Source: JBKEDC01 sp047974225 (GTDB taxonomy: Bacteria > Bacteroidota > Bacteroidia > Bacteroidales > Prolixibacteraceae). Taken from it: a stretch of 64,000 nt of DNA. The notes under the pieces were generated by a model that did no database searches, had not been told where the DNA came from, and saw only the letters and a program-made list of their open reading frames with translations. The translations under genes and the position numbers were made by a program. The stretch covers positions 4,802 to 68,801 of the forward strand of contig JBKECD010000139.1 of assembly GCA_047974225.1 (NCBI GenBank). Direction: 5' to 3'. This document shows positions 1 through 8,600 of the stretch, one piece after another. Within the stretch, counting starts at the first letter, position 1. Each line of letters starts with the position of its first letter.

Positions 1-1205
1 CCTTCTTCAATCTCATGTATCCCACGCTCAACGAACATATCCAAGAGGGGCTTGCCAATGCTTATAAAGAAAGTGGCTTTCTGCCTGAGTGGGCAAGCCC
101 GGGGCATCGGGATTGCATGATTGGGTCGAACTCAGCCACCATCATTGCCGATGCCTATCTGAAAGGGCAGAAAATTGATGATGCGGAGACGCTTTGGGAG
201 GCTATGGTGAAGAACACCACCCACAAGGGGGCAGTAAACTCTGTTGGACGCTTTGGGCATGAATACTACAACCGCTTGGGCTATGTACCTTATAATGTGG
301 GGGTGAATGAAAACGTGGCTCGCACTTTGGAATATGCCTTTGCCGATTTCTGCATCTATCAGATGGGAAAAAAGATGGGCAAGCCCGAGAGTGAAATCGG
401 CATTTATGCCGAGCGAGCGATGAACTATAAGAATGTGTTTGACCCCAGTTCCAACTTAATGCGTGGGAAAAATGAAGACGGCACATTTCAATCGCCTTTC
501 AGTCCTTTCAAATGGGGAGATGCCTTCACGGAGGGCAACAGCTGGCACTACACATGGTCGGTGTTTCACGACATTCAAGGTCTTGCCGACCTGATGGGCG
601 GCAATGAGGTGTTTGCGCAGATGCTCGACTCGGTGTTTGTAGTTCCTCCGGTGTTTGATGAGTCGTATTATGGACAGGTGATTCATGAAATCCGAGAGAT
701 GCAAATCATGAACATGGGCAACTATGCGCATGGCAACCAACCTATTCAACACATGATTTATCTCTATAACTATGCGGGTCAGCCATGGAAAACGCAATAT
801 TGGATTCGTGAGGTGATGAACCGCATGTACACCGCCCAAGCCGATGGCTATTGTGGCGATGAGGATAATGGTCAGACCTCAGCTTGGTATGTATTTAGTG
901 CACTGGGCTTCTATCCTGTAACTCCTGCGGTGGATGAATATGTGATTGGTGCTCCCCTATTTAAGCACATGTGCATCAGTTTGGAAAACGGCAAGAAAAT
1001 CAACATCGAAGCACCTGCCAATAGTCCTGAAAATAGATATGTGGATGCGATTAGCATCGACGGGGCGAGCTATGACAAGAATTATTTCAACTATGATGAC
1101 TTGATGGATGGGGCTCAGATTAGATTTGAAATGAGCGACAAGCCCAACAAAAAGCGAGGAATAAGCCCCGATGCCTATCCTTATTCGTTTTCTAATTCAA
1201 ATTAA
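1..1205 (+). CDS. GH92 family alpha-mannosidase, C-terminal part (5' end outside window)
   Basis: The reading frame is open from the window edge (in frame from base 3), so only about the last 400 residues of the usual 700-760 are present. The text matches the catalytic half of glycoside hydrolase family 92, calcium-dependent inverting exo-mannosidases that trim mannose from host N-glycans or yeast mannan, normally as secreted or periplasmic enzymes. Visible landmarks are IYLYNYAGQPWKTQ, the carboxylate-rich GDEDNGQ loop and SAWYVFSALGFYPV. The position that is a Glu general acid in GNEPSHH-type members reads GNQPIQH here, so the acid is a Gln; this is a subgroup trait that may change the substrate. 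It is followed by a ROK kinase gene, which fits sugar use. Family call is sure; linkage specificity is not. Confidence 0.93.
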   Translation, partial: FFNLMYPTLNEHIQEGLANAYKESGFLPEWASPGHRDCMIGSNSATIIADAYLKGQKIDDAETLWEAMVKNTTHKGAVNSVGRFGHEYYNRLGYVPYNVGVNENVARTLEYAFADFCIYQMGKKMGKPESEIGIYAERAMNYKNVFDPSSNLMRGKNEDGTFQSPFSPFKWGDAFTEGNSWHYTWSVFHDIQGLADLMGGNEVFAQMLDSVFVVPPVFDESYYGQVIHEIREMQIMNMGNYAHGNQPIQHMIYLYNYAGQPWKTQYWIREVMNRMYTAQADGYCGDEDNGQTSAWYVFSALGFYPVTPAVDEYVIGAPLFKHMCISLENGKKINIEAPANSPENRYVDAISIDGASYDKNYFNYDDLMDGAQIRFEMSDKPNKKRGISPDAYPYSFSNSN

Positions 1206-1210
1206 ATTCT

Positions 1211-1245
1211 TACCTTTGTCTTAACAATTGTTTTACGCAAAGGTA
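1211..1245 (+). promoter_or_regulatory. Promoter box of the ROK gene inside an inverted repeat
   Basis: TACCTTTG at 1211-1218 fits the Bacteroidota -7 box TAnnTTTG. An exact inverted copy, CAAAGGTA, lies at 1238-1245, with the palindrome AACAATTGTT between them. The arrangement could be a pair of face-to-face promoters or an operator around the start of transcription. Confidence 0.5.
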
Positions 1246-1287
1246 AAACATCCAATTATCGCATACAATATATAAATAACGATATCA

Positions 1288-2205
1288 ATGAAGAAGTACA
1301 CTGTGGGTGCTGATGTGGGCGGAAGCCACATCACTTGCGCCATTTTCGACCTCGAGAAGCAAGAGTTGCTCCTCGACACCATGAAAACCTCGCCTGTGGA
1401 TTGCCACGCTAGCGCCGATGAGATTCTGACCAAATGGGCTACGGCAATCACCGAAGCAGCAGAAACGGTGGGCATTGGGCAAGTGAATGGCGCTGCCTTT
1501 GCCATGCCTGGTCCTTTCGACTATAAGACAGGCGTTGCACTTTTCGACAACTCCAACAAGAAATTTGAAAACCTCTTTGAGGTGAATGTGAGCGAAGAAC
1601 TCCAAAAAAGAGTACCTATCCAAGATGCTAAATTCCGCTTTATGAATGATGCCACCGCCTTTGCCTCGGGCGAAGTGTGGATTGGCGCTGCCAAAGGCTC
1701 AAGCAATTGTGTAGCAATCACGCTTGGCACAGGTTTTGGCTCGGCATTCTTACTCAATGGTATTCCCATTGAGCAGGGCGACACAGTGCCCGACCAAGGA
1801 TGCTGCTATCACTTGGCTTATAAAGACGGTATTGCCGATGATTATTTCTCCACTCGTGGCTTTGTCAATCGTTGGAAGGAACTCACTGGCGAAACTATCG
1901 AAGGAGCTAAATGCATCGTGGATAAAATCGACACGGACGCACGCGCTAAGCAGGTGTTTGAAGACTTCGGCGCCGAGCTTGCCGACCTGATGGCGCCATG
2001 GCTGAAAAACTTCAGTGCCGACACGATTGTGTTGGGAGGCAATATCTCGAAAGCATTCAAATTATTTGAACCCGCACTCAGCAAGCAGCTCCAAGCCAAT
2101 GGTGCTGAAGTGAAAGTGGTGCTGTCGAAACTTGGTGAAACATCAGCTGTTTCGGGATGCTGCCGATTGATGGATGATGAATACTACGAATTATTTTTAG
2201 CTTAG
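1288..2205 (+). CDS. ROK family sugar kinase (glucokinase-like)
   Basis: A 305-residue cytoplasmic protein of the ROK (repressor, ORF, kinase) family, which phosphorylates hexoses or aminosugars with ATP. The N-terminal phosphate-binding motif GADVGGSHITCAIFD (about residues 7-21), the catalytic region FMNDATAFASGE (about 118-129) and the second phosphate motif ITLGTGFGSAFLLNG (about 147-161) are clear, as is the adenosine-site stretch IVLGGNISKAF. The zinc-binding CxCGxxGC-type cluster of many ROK kinases is not obvious; a QGCC pair lies nearby. No N-terminal helix-turn-helix is present, so it is a kinase rather than a repressor. It follows a GH92 gene, so mannose or a derivative is a plausible but unproven substrate. 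A strong terminator follows the stop. Confidence 0.88.
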   Translation: MKKYTVGADVGGSHITCAIFDLEKQELLLDTMKTSPVDCHASADEILTKWATAITEAAETVGIGQVNGAAFAMPGPFDYKTGVALFDNSNKKFENLFEVNVSEELQKRVPIQDAKFRFMNDATAFASGEVWIGAAKGSSNCVAITLGTGFGSAFLLNGIPIEQGDTVPDQGCCYHLAYKDGIADDYFSTRGFVNRWKELTGETIEGAKCIVDKIDTDARAKQVFEDFGAELADLMAPWLKNFSADTIVLGGNISKAFKLFEPALSKQLQANGAEVKVVLSKLGETSAVSGCCRLMDDEYYELFLA

Positions 2206-2232
2206 TCTTCTAGGCTGAAAATGTCGCATGAA

Positions 2233-2266
2233 AAAACCGTTTGCCTTTTGCAGGCAAACGGTTTTT
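2233..2266 (+). terminator. Rho-independent terminator after the ROK gene
   Basis: Arms AAACCGTTTGCC and GGCAAACGGTTT enclose a short loop and run into a T stretch, 28 bases after the stop codon. The A-run on the other side means it could also serve the minus-strand gene that ends just beyond it. Confidence 0.88.
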
Positions 2267-2291
2267 TTATGCGCTTCGTTGAGATGTTCCA

Positions 2292-2819
2292 CTAGCTCAC
2301 TTTATCGAGTAATTTCTGAAATCTCCGATAGATTCTCGTCCGTGGCTCATCGCTCGGATAGGATTGCAGGCTCTCGCCTCCTAATCGCCAAAGCAATAAT
2401 TGCCGATCCTCCTCGGAAAATTGCGCTTGCCGCATTCGTTCTTTCAGTTCATCGTAGTGCCCCGCCAGATAATTGACATCATCCATTTTCACTTTTTTAT
2501 TCTCCGTCAATTCCAATCGCTGAGCTTTAATCTTACGCTGATAGGGCGACTGGGGAGAATGCAGGCTGAGAGCTATCATCTTGAGTACATATTTATGAAG
2601 TCCCCTTTCTCCCTCTTCTTGATGGTCATATAGTTTTTCCACCAACACACGGTTGGTGGTGAGCAATTGCTCGAGCACTTCGTGCAGCAAGTCGGCAGGC
2701 TCATCAATCATACACACTTGCTGGCAATGCTTTGCCGCATAGCGAAGCCAATTGGGATATTGCGCTTCAAAATAATTTAGAATTTCCTTCTTAAGCATAA
2801 GTTTATTTTTTATTTGCAT
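2292..2819 (-). CDS. Sigma-factor-like protein of unknown function
   Basis: A 175-residue basic helical protein that I cannot name with certainty. An N-terminal stretch (EAQYPNWLRYAAKH, then EPADLLHEVLEQLL) has the look of sigma-70 region 2 of extracytoplasmic-function factors, where an acidic DLLHE/DVVQE motif follows the first helices. The C-terminal end (RTRIYRRFQKLLDKV) resembles the close of a region-4-like helix pair. Short sigma-like proteins of this kind occur in Bacteroidota phages and conjugative elements. A second possible start lies at Met8 (codon beginning at 2798). A minus-strand promoter box lies about 20 bases upstream. No anti-sigma gene is adjacent, and the surrounding DNA is accessory. 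The gene itself is likely real; the function is a guess from the pattern. Confidence 0.6.
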   Translation of the reverse strand: MQIKNKLMLKKEILNYFEAQYPNWLRYAAKHCQQVCMIDEPADLLHEVLEQLLTTNRVLVEKLYDHQEEGERGLHKYVLKMIALSLHSPQSPYQRKIKAQRLELTENKKVKMDDVNYLAGHYDELKERMRQAQFSEEDRQLLLWRLGGESLQSYPSDEPRTRIYRRFQKLLDKVS

Positions 2820-2838
2820 TAACCTTTAATATATAGCG

Positions 2839-2870
2839 CAAATATACAGCGCATTTTCTTTTAATGCAAA
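2839..2870 (-). promoter_or_regulatory. Promoter for the sigma-like gene
   Basis: Read on the minus strand, TATATTTG (plus 2846-2839) is a -7 box and TTTG (plus 2870-2867) a -33 box, 20 bases apart. The predicted leader is only about 12 bases to the Met at 2819, or about 34 to the Met at 2798. Confidence 0.5.
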
Positions 2871-2957
2871 TATATTTGAAATATATTTTCAAATATCACT
2901 GAATAGATTAGTAGCTGATGAGCAAAAAAAAACGACATAAGGCATTCACTAAAATCT

Positions 2958-3105
2958 CCCAAAGTGCAAGTACTTTGACCTTGCTGCACGTGCAGCCGAC
3001 CCAAAGTGCAAGTACTTTTGACTTGCTGCACGATGCAGCCGACCCAAAGTGCAAGTACTTTTGCCTTGCTGCACGTGCAGCCGACCCGAAGTGCAAGTAC
3101 TTTGA
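2958..3105. repeat. Tandem array of a 42-43 bp unit with two palindromes per unit
   Basis: Units begin with CCCAAAGTGCAAGTACTT at 2958, 3000 and 3043, and a partial fourth (CCCGAAG...) starts at 3085, giving spacings of 42, 43 and 42. Each unit carries the inverted pair AAAGT...ACTTT and, between copies, a 12-14 bp palindrome around CTGCACGTGCAG (one copy has one extra base, CACGATGCAG). There is no unique spacer between units, so it is not a CRISPR. It lies upstream of the minus-strand sigma-like gene and of a decayed DUF4374 gene. Confidence 0.9.
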
Positions 3106-3156
3106 GCATGTACTCAGCTCATTTTCACCATTTTCACAATAACGAGTGAGAATTAG

Positions 3157-3702
3157 CTAATTGAAAGAACAAGTGCTTGCAGAATTCAAGTCATAGATGA
3201 ACTTGGAGATGCATACGCATTCTCGGGTTCTCTAGCGCAAGATGATAGCTACACGCCAAACTCGACAAAACCAGCTGCGGTAACAAAAATCAACATTGAT
3301 ACCGATGAATTTGACACAACATATTTCTTCGACATCAACGAAGCCACTAGCGGTAAATTCATCACTAGCTGGACCTATGCAGGCAATGGTAAATTCTTAG
3401 CCAACATGGGTGCGGATAAAACAACAGACAATTATGGGGGAAAATATTTTGCTATCGTAGATGTCTATAATAAGACCGTAACAACAGTAACAGGTGTCCC
3501 TGAAGCGGCGAGCATATCACAATTGACAGATAGAAACTGCTATGCAACTGCTGATGGAAATTATGTATATGTCGGCATTACTACTGACGCTGAAGGAAGC
3601 TATGTGTATAGAATTGACATCAATGCAGCAACCGCAACTAGAGGAATCAAGGTTGAAGGAGGAAATATCACAGCCATAAGCAAAATAGCCTACGAAGGAT
3701 AG
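3157..3702 (+). pseudogene. Truncated DUF4374-like gene (C-terminal fragment)
   Basis: From 3181 a coherent reading frame encodes about 170 residues (IDELGDAYAFSGSLAQDD ... ITAISKIAYEG) with the look of the C-terminal beta-propeller part of DUF4374 surface lipoproteins, usually more than 400 residues and often paired with TonB-dependent receptors. No signal peptide, lipobox or suitable start precedes it, and an in-frame stop lies at 3154. The first in-frame Met is deep inside the domain (3406). A good terminator follows, as for a once intact gene. The break point lies just after the 42-bp array, so the array or its expansion may have removed the 5' part. I read it as a remnant rather than a working gene; the family call is from memory of the domain pattern. 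Confidence 0.65.
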
Positions 3703-3730
3703 ACACGCTGTCTTTATGGGTTAAACTGTT

Positions 3731-3764
3731 AAGAGCAATCGTTTCGTGCGATTGCTCTTTTTTT
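3731..3764 (+). terminator. Terminator after the DUF4374 remnant
   Basis: Arms AGAGCAATCG and CGATTGCTCT with a small loop, followed by a run of T. It sits about 30 bases after the stop codon of the remnant. Confidence 0.85.
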
Positions 3765-3776
3765 ATCTCTTCATTT

Positions 3777-3965
3777 TTAAGGGGGGCTTCTAAAAATTAG
3801 GGGCAGTGGATATTTGGGGGCTAATTGCTACAAAGATATCACCCCTAGCGGGGCTATCTGAATCTAAAAACCTCTTTTCCAATTTTGGTTTTGCGTATTT
3901 TGAATCTGAAAACTGCTTTTCTGATTTTAGGAAAGAGCTTAGCGATCTATTTGGTTGGCTGGTTG
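3777..3965. repeat. Direct repeat copy A (left of the ATPase cassette)
   Basis: Bases 3777-3800 match, with few differences, the end motif TTAAGGGGACTTCTAAAAA of the inverted-repeat element at 59.6 kb. Bases 3801-3965 (GGGCAGTGGATATTT ... TTGGTTGGCTGGTT) recur almost unchanged at 5251-5409 in the same orientation. The block contains the dispersed module GCTACAAAGATATCACCCC / AGCGGGGCTAT and a CTTTTCTGATTTTAGGAAAG hairpin motif. It holds no credible gene. Confidence 0.88.
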
Positions 3966-3992
3966 AGTATTCTCATTGTGAAATCAAACTAA

Positions 3993-5162
3993 TTACAAGA
4001 ACAACTGACTTAGATGCGCATAATGGAGCAACTGAATCTCTCCAGCACTATTCTCATAATCTCCAGCATAGATAATTGCTTTGGGCTCCACTTTGTCTTT
4101 CACCCCCGAGTCAATCCTATTCAGACCTTTCTCAAACTGAGAGTTGTAGGTCATCGACGACTTGATTTCGATGCCACAAAGGGAGTTTCTATTTTTTAAA
4201 ATCAAATCGACTTCATTCTGATTACTATCTCGATAGAAATAAAGATTACTTTCCTTTCCTTGATTATAGCGATGCTTGAGAGCTTCCATCACCACAAAAT
4301 TCTCAAACAAATTCCCTCGCATTTTGTCTCTCGACAACTGTTCTGCCGACTCAATCCCAAGCAAATATGCAGCCAGCCCAGTGTCAATAAAATACAGCTT
4401 AGGTGTTTTAACAAGCCGTTTATTGGAGTTCTCAAAATAGGGAGGCAAAAGCTTCACAATATAAGAGGCTTGTAGCACCGACAACCATGATGTAATTGTA
4501 TTAGAGCTCACCCCCACTTCATTCGACAGCTCAGAGGCTTTAAATAACGAGCCTATTCTTCCAGCACACAAGCGAATAAATGTTTGAAACTGCATCATAT
4601 CTTTTATCTGCAAGAGATCTCTGACATCTTTTTCCAGATAGGTCTTCACGTAATTCGGATAAAGAAACTTCGGAATATTTTTCCCAGCACATATCGCAGG
4701 ATAAAATCCATTAAAAAGCAAGTCATCTAGCGATTGGTCTTTTAAAAAACCTTTGATTTCCGAGTAAGAGAAAGGCAGCAACTCAAATACAGCTGTCCGC
4801 CCTGCTAGCGACTGTGTTACCTTTCTAAGCATTGCAAACTGCGAGCTGCCAGAAAGCACAAATCGTTTTTTTGGTTCAGCATCCACAATGCCCTGAATAT
4901 ACGACAGAAGACTAGGGGCGTTGTGCACCTCATCTAATATCATTCCATCGGGATGTTGGTTTAAAAAGGCTAGCGGATCGTTCGTGGCAAAATTCTGAAT
5001 ATCCAAATTCTCTAGCGAAAAATAGGGCAATTCGCTAAATATATTCTGTAATAATGTGGTTTTGCCCGACTGTCTTGGTCCTGTAATGGTGATTACCGAG
5101 AAATATTGCGCAGCCTCTTTGATTGCAGTTGCTAATTCTCTGTCTATAAATTCTATTTTCAT
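3993..5162 (-). CDS. DUF4143-type AAA ATPase (AAA_14 family)
   Basis: A 389-residue protein of the widespread but poorly understood ATPase family with an N-terminal AAA_14 domain and a C-terminal DUF4143 domain. Visible parts: Walker A GPRQSGKTTLL (about residues 28-38), Walker B MILDEVHNA (about 74-82), sensor-type VLSGSSQFAML and arginine-bearing SLAGRTAVFELLPFS (about 118-132), and near the C-terminus a PD-(D/E)XK-like strand set, NEVDLILKNR then GIEIKSS (about 315-333). Length is normal for the family. Bacteroidales genomes often hold many paralogs, which behave like accessory genes. The gene fills nearly all the space between two direct repeats, which suggests gain or loss as a cassette. 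Cellular role unknown. Confidence 0.9.
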   Translation of the reverse strand: MKIEFIDRELATAIKEAAQYFSVITITGPRQSGKTTLLQNIFSELPYFSLENLDIQNFATNDPLAFLNQHPDGMILDEVHNAPSLLSYIQGIVDAEPKKRFVLSGSSQFAMLRKVTQSLAGRTAVFELLPFSYSEIKGFLKDQSLDDLLFNGFYPAICAGKNIPKFLYPNYVKTYLEKDVRDLLQIKDMMQFQTFIRLCAGRIGSLFKASELSNEVGVSSNTITSWLSVLQASYIVKLLPPYFENSNKRLVKTPKLYFIDTGLAAYLLGIESAEQLSRDKMRGNLFENFVVMEALKHRYNQGKESNLYFYRDSNQNEVDLILKNRNSLCGIEIKSSMTYNSQFEKGLNRIDSGVKDKVEPKAIIYAGDYENSAGEIQLLHYAHLSQLFL

Positions 5163-5250
5163 ATTCTATGCAAATCTGAAGTACTACTGCAAATTTACAC
5201 AAAATATACTACAAATCAATAAACCATTGAGATTTAATCTGCACTATTCG

Positions 5251-5580
5251 GGACAGTGGATATTTTTGGGCTAATTGCTACAAAGATATCACCCCTAGCG
5301 GGGCTATCTGAATTTAAAAACCTCTTTTCCAATTTTGGTTTTGCGTATTTTAAATCTGAAAACGCTTTTCTGATTTTAGGAAAGAGCTTAGCGATCTTTT
5401 GGTTGGTTGAAAGCTACAAAGACACCCCCTAGCGGGGCTATTTAATCTCACCCCTGCCCATTCCCGCAGGCAAGCCCCAACGCCCCAAAGCGTATCGTAG
5501 AGCCGCATTGAATGCGGCTTAACACAAGCCTGACACAAGGCAGGAATGGTGAATATTTTAAGGGAACTTCTAAAAAACTT
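5251..5580. repeat. Direct repeat copy B with REP-like palindrome and end motif
   Basis: Bases 5251-5409 repeat 3801-3965 in the same orientation. Next come a second ACAAAGACACCCCC/AGCGGGGCTATT module (5413-5443), a block with CCCGCAGGCAAGCCCCAACG shared with other intergenic repeats, and the palindrome AGCCGCATTGAATGCGGCT (5501-5519). The block closes with TTAAGGGAACTTCTAAAAA at 5558, a further copy of the end motif. The gap 5163-5683 holds no gene. Confidence 0.88.
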
Positions 5581-5596
5581 AAGTTTTCCACTTCTC

Positions 5597-5629
5597 TTTG
5601 CTCAACGAGCCTAAAAATTAGTACCTTTG
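5597..5629 (+). promoter_or_regulatory. Promoter of the 12-domain STAS-like gene
   Basis: TACCTTTG at 5622-5629 (-7) and TTTG at 5597-5600 (-33), 21 bases apart, match the Bacteroidota consensus. The box overlaps a TTG codon at 5627 that would otherwise extend the reading frame, so translation must begin downstream, at the ATG at 5684. Confidence 0.7.
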
Positions 5630-5683
5630 TTCAACTATACGTATTTTTACGCCCAAAGAATAGAAAAACAAATTCTCAGAACG

Positions 5684-8600
5684 ATGCTCAACGGAATTAT
5701 TTCATACGATCGCGAAAATCAAATCGCCACAATCAAGCTACTTGAAAACTTCGACCTCACACGCCTATTGCAGCTTGTGGAGCATTTCATCGAAACCAAA
5801 GAACTGCCGAGCTTCACCCGAAAATTTATTATTGACACCGGAAATTATAGTGTCATTGAAAGCTCAGCTGTCATCCTCACCCATCGGGGGAAGTGGGTGA
5901 AACTCTTCCCGGGCGCATTTACGGCTATTGTGAGCAACGACCCTAAAACCATCGCCATCAGCGCACTGATGGACAAGGTGAAGAATACCAGCAAATCTTT
6001 TGCCACCAACGACGATGCCTTGGCATGGCTGCTCGGGCAAAACAGCAATCAAATCACCTATCGCACTGACTTTGGCTCAATCACCTACGACAAAACAACG
6101 CACACTTCATTCACCAATGTGAATAGCGAGTTTAGCAGCGAGAAAGTTGTAACCGCTTGGAAAGAAGTAATCTCCAAAGATATTATCCCTGCCGACACCC
6201 TCAAGCATATCTTTTTCACCAATCAGCAGACACTCACCGACAGCGGTCAGCGCTCCTTGGAGAGCCGTGGCGAATGGGCAAACCTCTTTCCAAATGCCTA
6301 TTTGGCGGTGGTGAGCTCCGACCCGAAGATTACGGCTATCGGCACCATGATGAATAAATTCAACAAAAAAACAAAGGTGTTCACCAATGAGATTGATGCT
6401 CAAAGCTGGCTCGATTTGAAAGCGTCGCAAAGCAACACGACTCCCAAATTTGATTTAGATGCGCTTGCCTCCTTTGAATATGATTTTGAACATGGAATAG
6501 CCATCACTACTCCCAAGAGAAATCTCACCATCGAAGAGTTCAACAACATCTATATGCACTACTTCGAGCGTGGACTGTTGCCCCGCAACACCCATAAATT
6601 CATCATCAACCAAGGCAATCACCACTTCATCGGCAGCGAAGCCGAAATTCTGGAAAATGCCATCAAGTGGACTGCATTATTTCCCGAAGGGCACACCGCC
6701 ATGGTTACGAGCAACCTCGAAACCATTGCGGAGTCGAAAAAAATTAATCAGGAAAATCCCCGCAACGCACTTTTCAGCACACTCGAAGAAGCTATGGATT
6801 GGATTTTATCGCTGCCCGATGACACGCCCGATGAAAACTACATCAAAACCGTTGAAGCCGAAGAAAAAATCGCTCCACAAAAAGTGAGCTATGACCCCGA
6901 GCTGCAAATCGTCTATCTCGATGCGCAACGCAATATCAAAGCTTCGGAAATCAATATCTTTTGGAGACAATATCTCCGTGATAACTTATTTCCTCACAAT
7001 AGCACCAAGTTTATTGTCAATATTGGAGAATATGACATCTCGGGCACTGCTGCCGACACCATCCACCGAAAAAACTTTTGGGCTGACAGCTTCCCCGACG
7101 CCTTCATGGCGGTTACGGGCGGAATGACTGGCACAGCTGCTTTTGTGAGCTTTCTGAAAAGTAACAACCCCAAAGTCAAACTGTGTAGCGACAAAGTCGA
7201 TGCCCTGCAATGGGTGAACCAAGCAGGATCGCCAACGCCGATGAGTGCCCCCGACATGGTGGCAAACGAATTAGTGGGCGACTTTGTGTTTAAAAACGAA
7301 AACGATTTCGCCTCTATCTATTATAGTGCGGAAAAGCAGACCTCGATTGTCAATATCAAGCAAAACCTCCACAACGAGGAAATTAACCAATCGCTGATGG
7401 CTTTTTATGATGCCGACCAAGAGCTGCAAACGGTGAGCAAAACAGTGATGAACTATGAATGCTATGAGCTGCTCGACAGTGCCGAAGAGGTGGCTAGCAA
7501 TGGGGTGAAATGGGCGAAACTATTCCCCAACAATCTCACCGCTATTGTGAGCTCCAACATCAAAATGCTCAACATCGGACGACTAGCACGCCAAGAAGCA
7601 TCCAACTGCAAAGAGTTTATTCAGATGATCGACGCTTTGCGTTGGTTTAAAACGGTCGATTTAGCCCGAAAAGTCGAAGCCGCTAAATCCGAAACCGAGC
7701 ATCGAGTGGAATATGACCGCAATAGCCAGATTGCGATTCTCCATGCGGGGCATAATTTCACTAGCGATGAAGCGGTTGAAGCGTGGACTAATGCCCTTAA
7801 GGAGGGCATTGTGCCCGAAGGGACTTCACGACTTATCCTCAACCAAAAACAATATGTGCTGACCGAAAACCCGATCGACACCCTCGACAATAAAGAGATC
7901 CTTCTAGCCTCCTATCCTAATCTGCGACTGGCTTTCGTAACGGGTAATTCCAAGGCTTATTCGGTGGCTAAGATTTTCGACGACGACCTCCGTGTGGCTC
8001 GTCCGTTTTATCATTTCGATGATGCCGTGTCGTGGCTACTTTCCACTGAGCCCAACTTGCAAAACCAGGAGAAAAAATCCGATGGCATGGCAATCTGCCA
8101 CTTCGATGTCGCAACACAAACAGCACATATCGACATTCTACGCAACTATCGAGCCGTGGAAATCAATCAGATGTGGCTGCGACTCATCGCTGAACATCAA
8201 TTGACCCTCAACACCAAGAAATTTATTTTCAACCAAGGAAACTTTAGCTGCCTGAGCAATGGCGCTGAGCTTTTCAAACGCAAAAGCGAGTGGCATCGAC
8301 TGTTCCCCGACGCCTATATGGCGACCATCTCGCAAGACAGCAACTTCATTGCCTATTGCAGCTTGGTCAATCAGCGAAACCCTCGATTGAATATGGCGAA
8401 AAACTTGGAAGAAGCGCAAAAATGGGTCGATCAAGCCGACACGCATCTGGAAGAAAAGCCCTGCGACATCTCGGAAATCGGAGAACTTTATTACGACGAA
8501 AAAACAGGAATTAATCAGGTGGATATCTTGCGTGATGTGCAAATTGAAGAACTCAATCAAATGTGGCTCTGCTTCATCAATGACGGAAGAATTGACTCAG

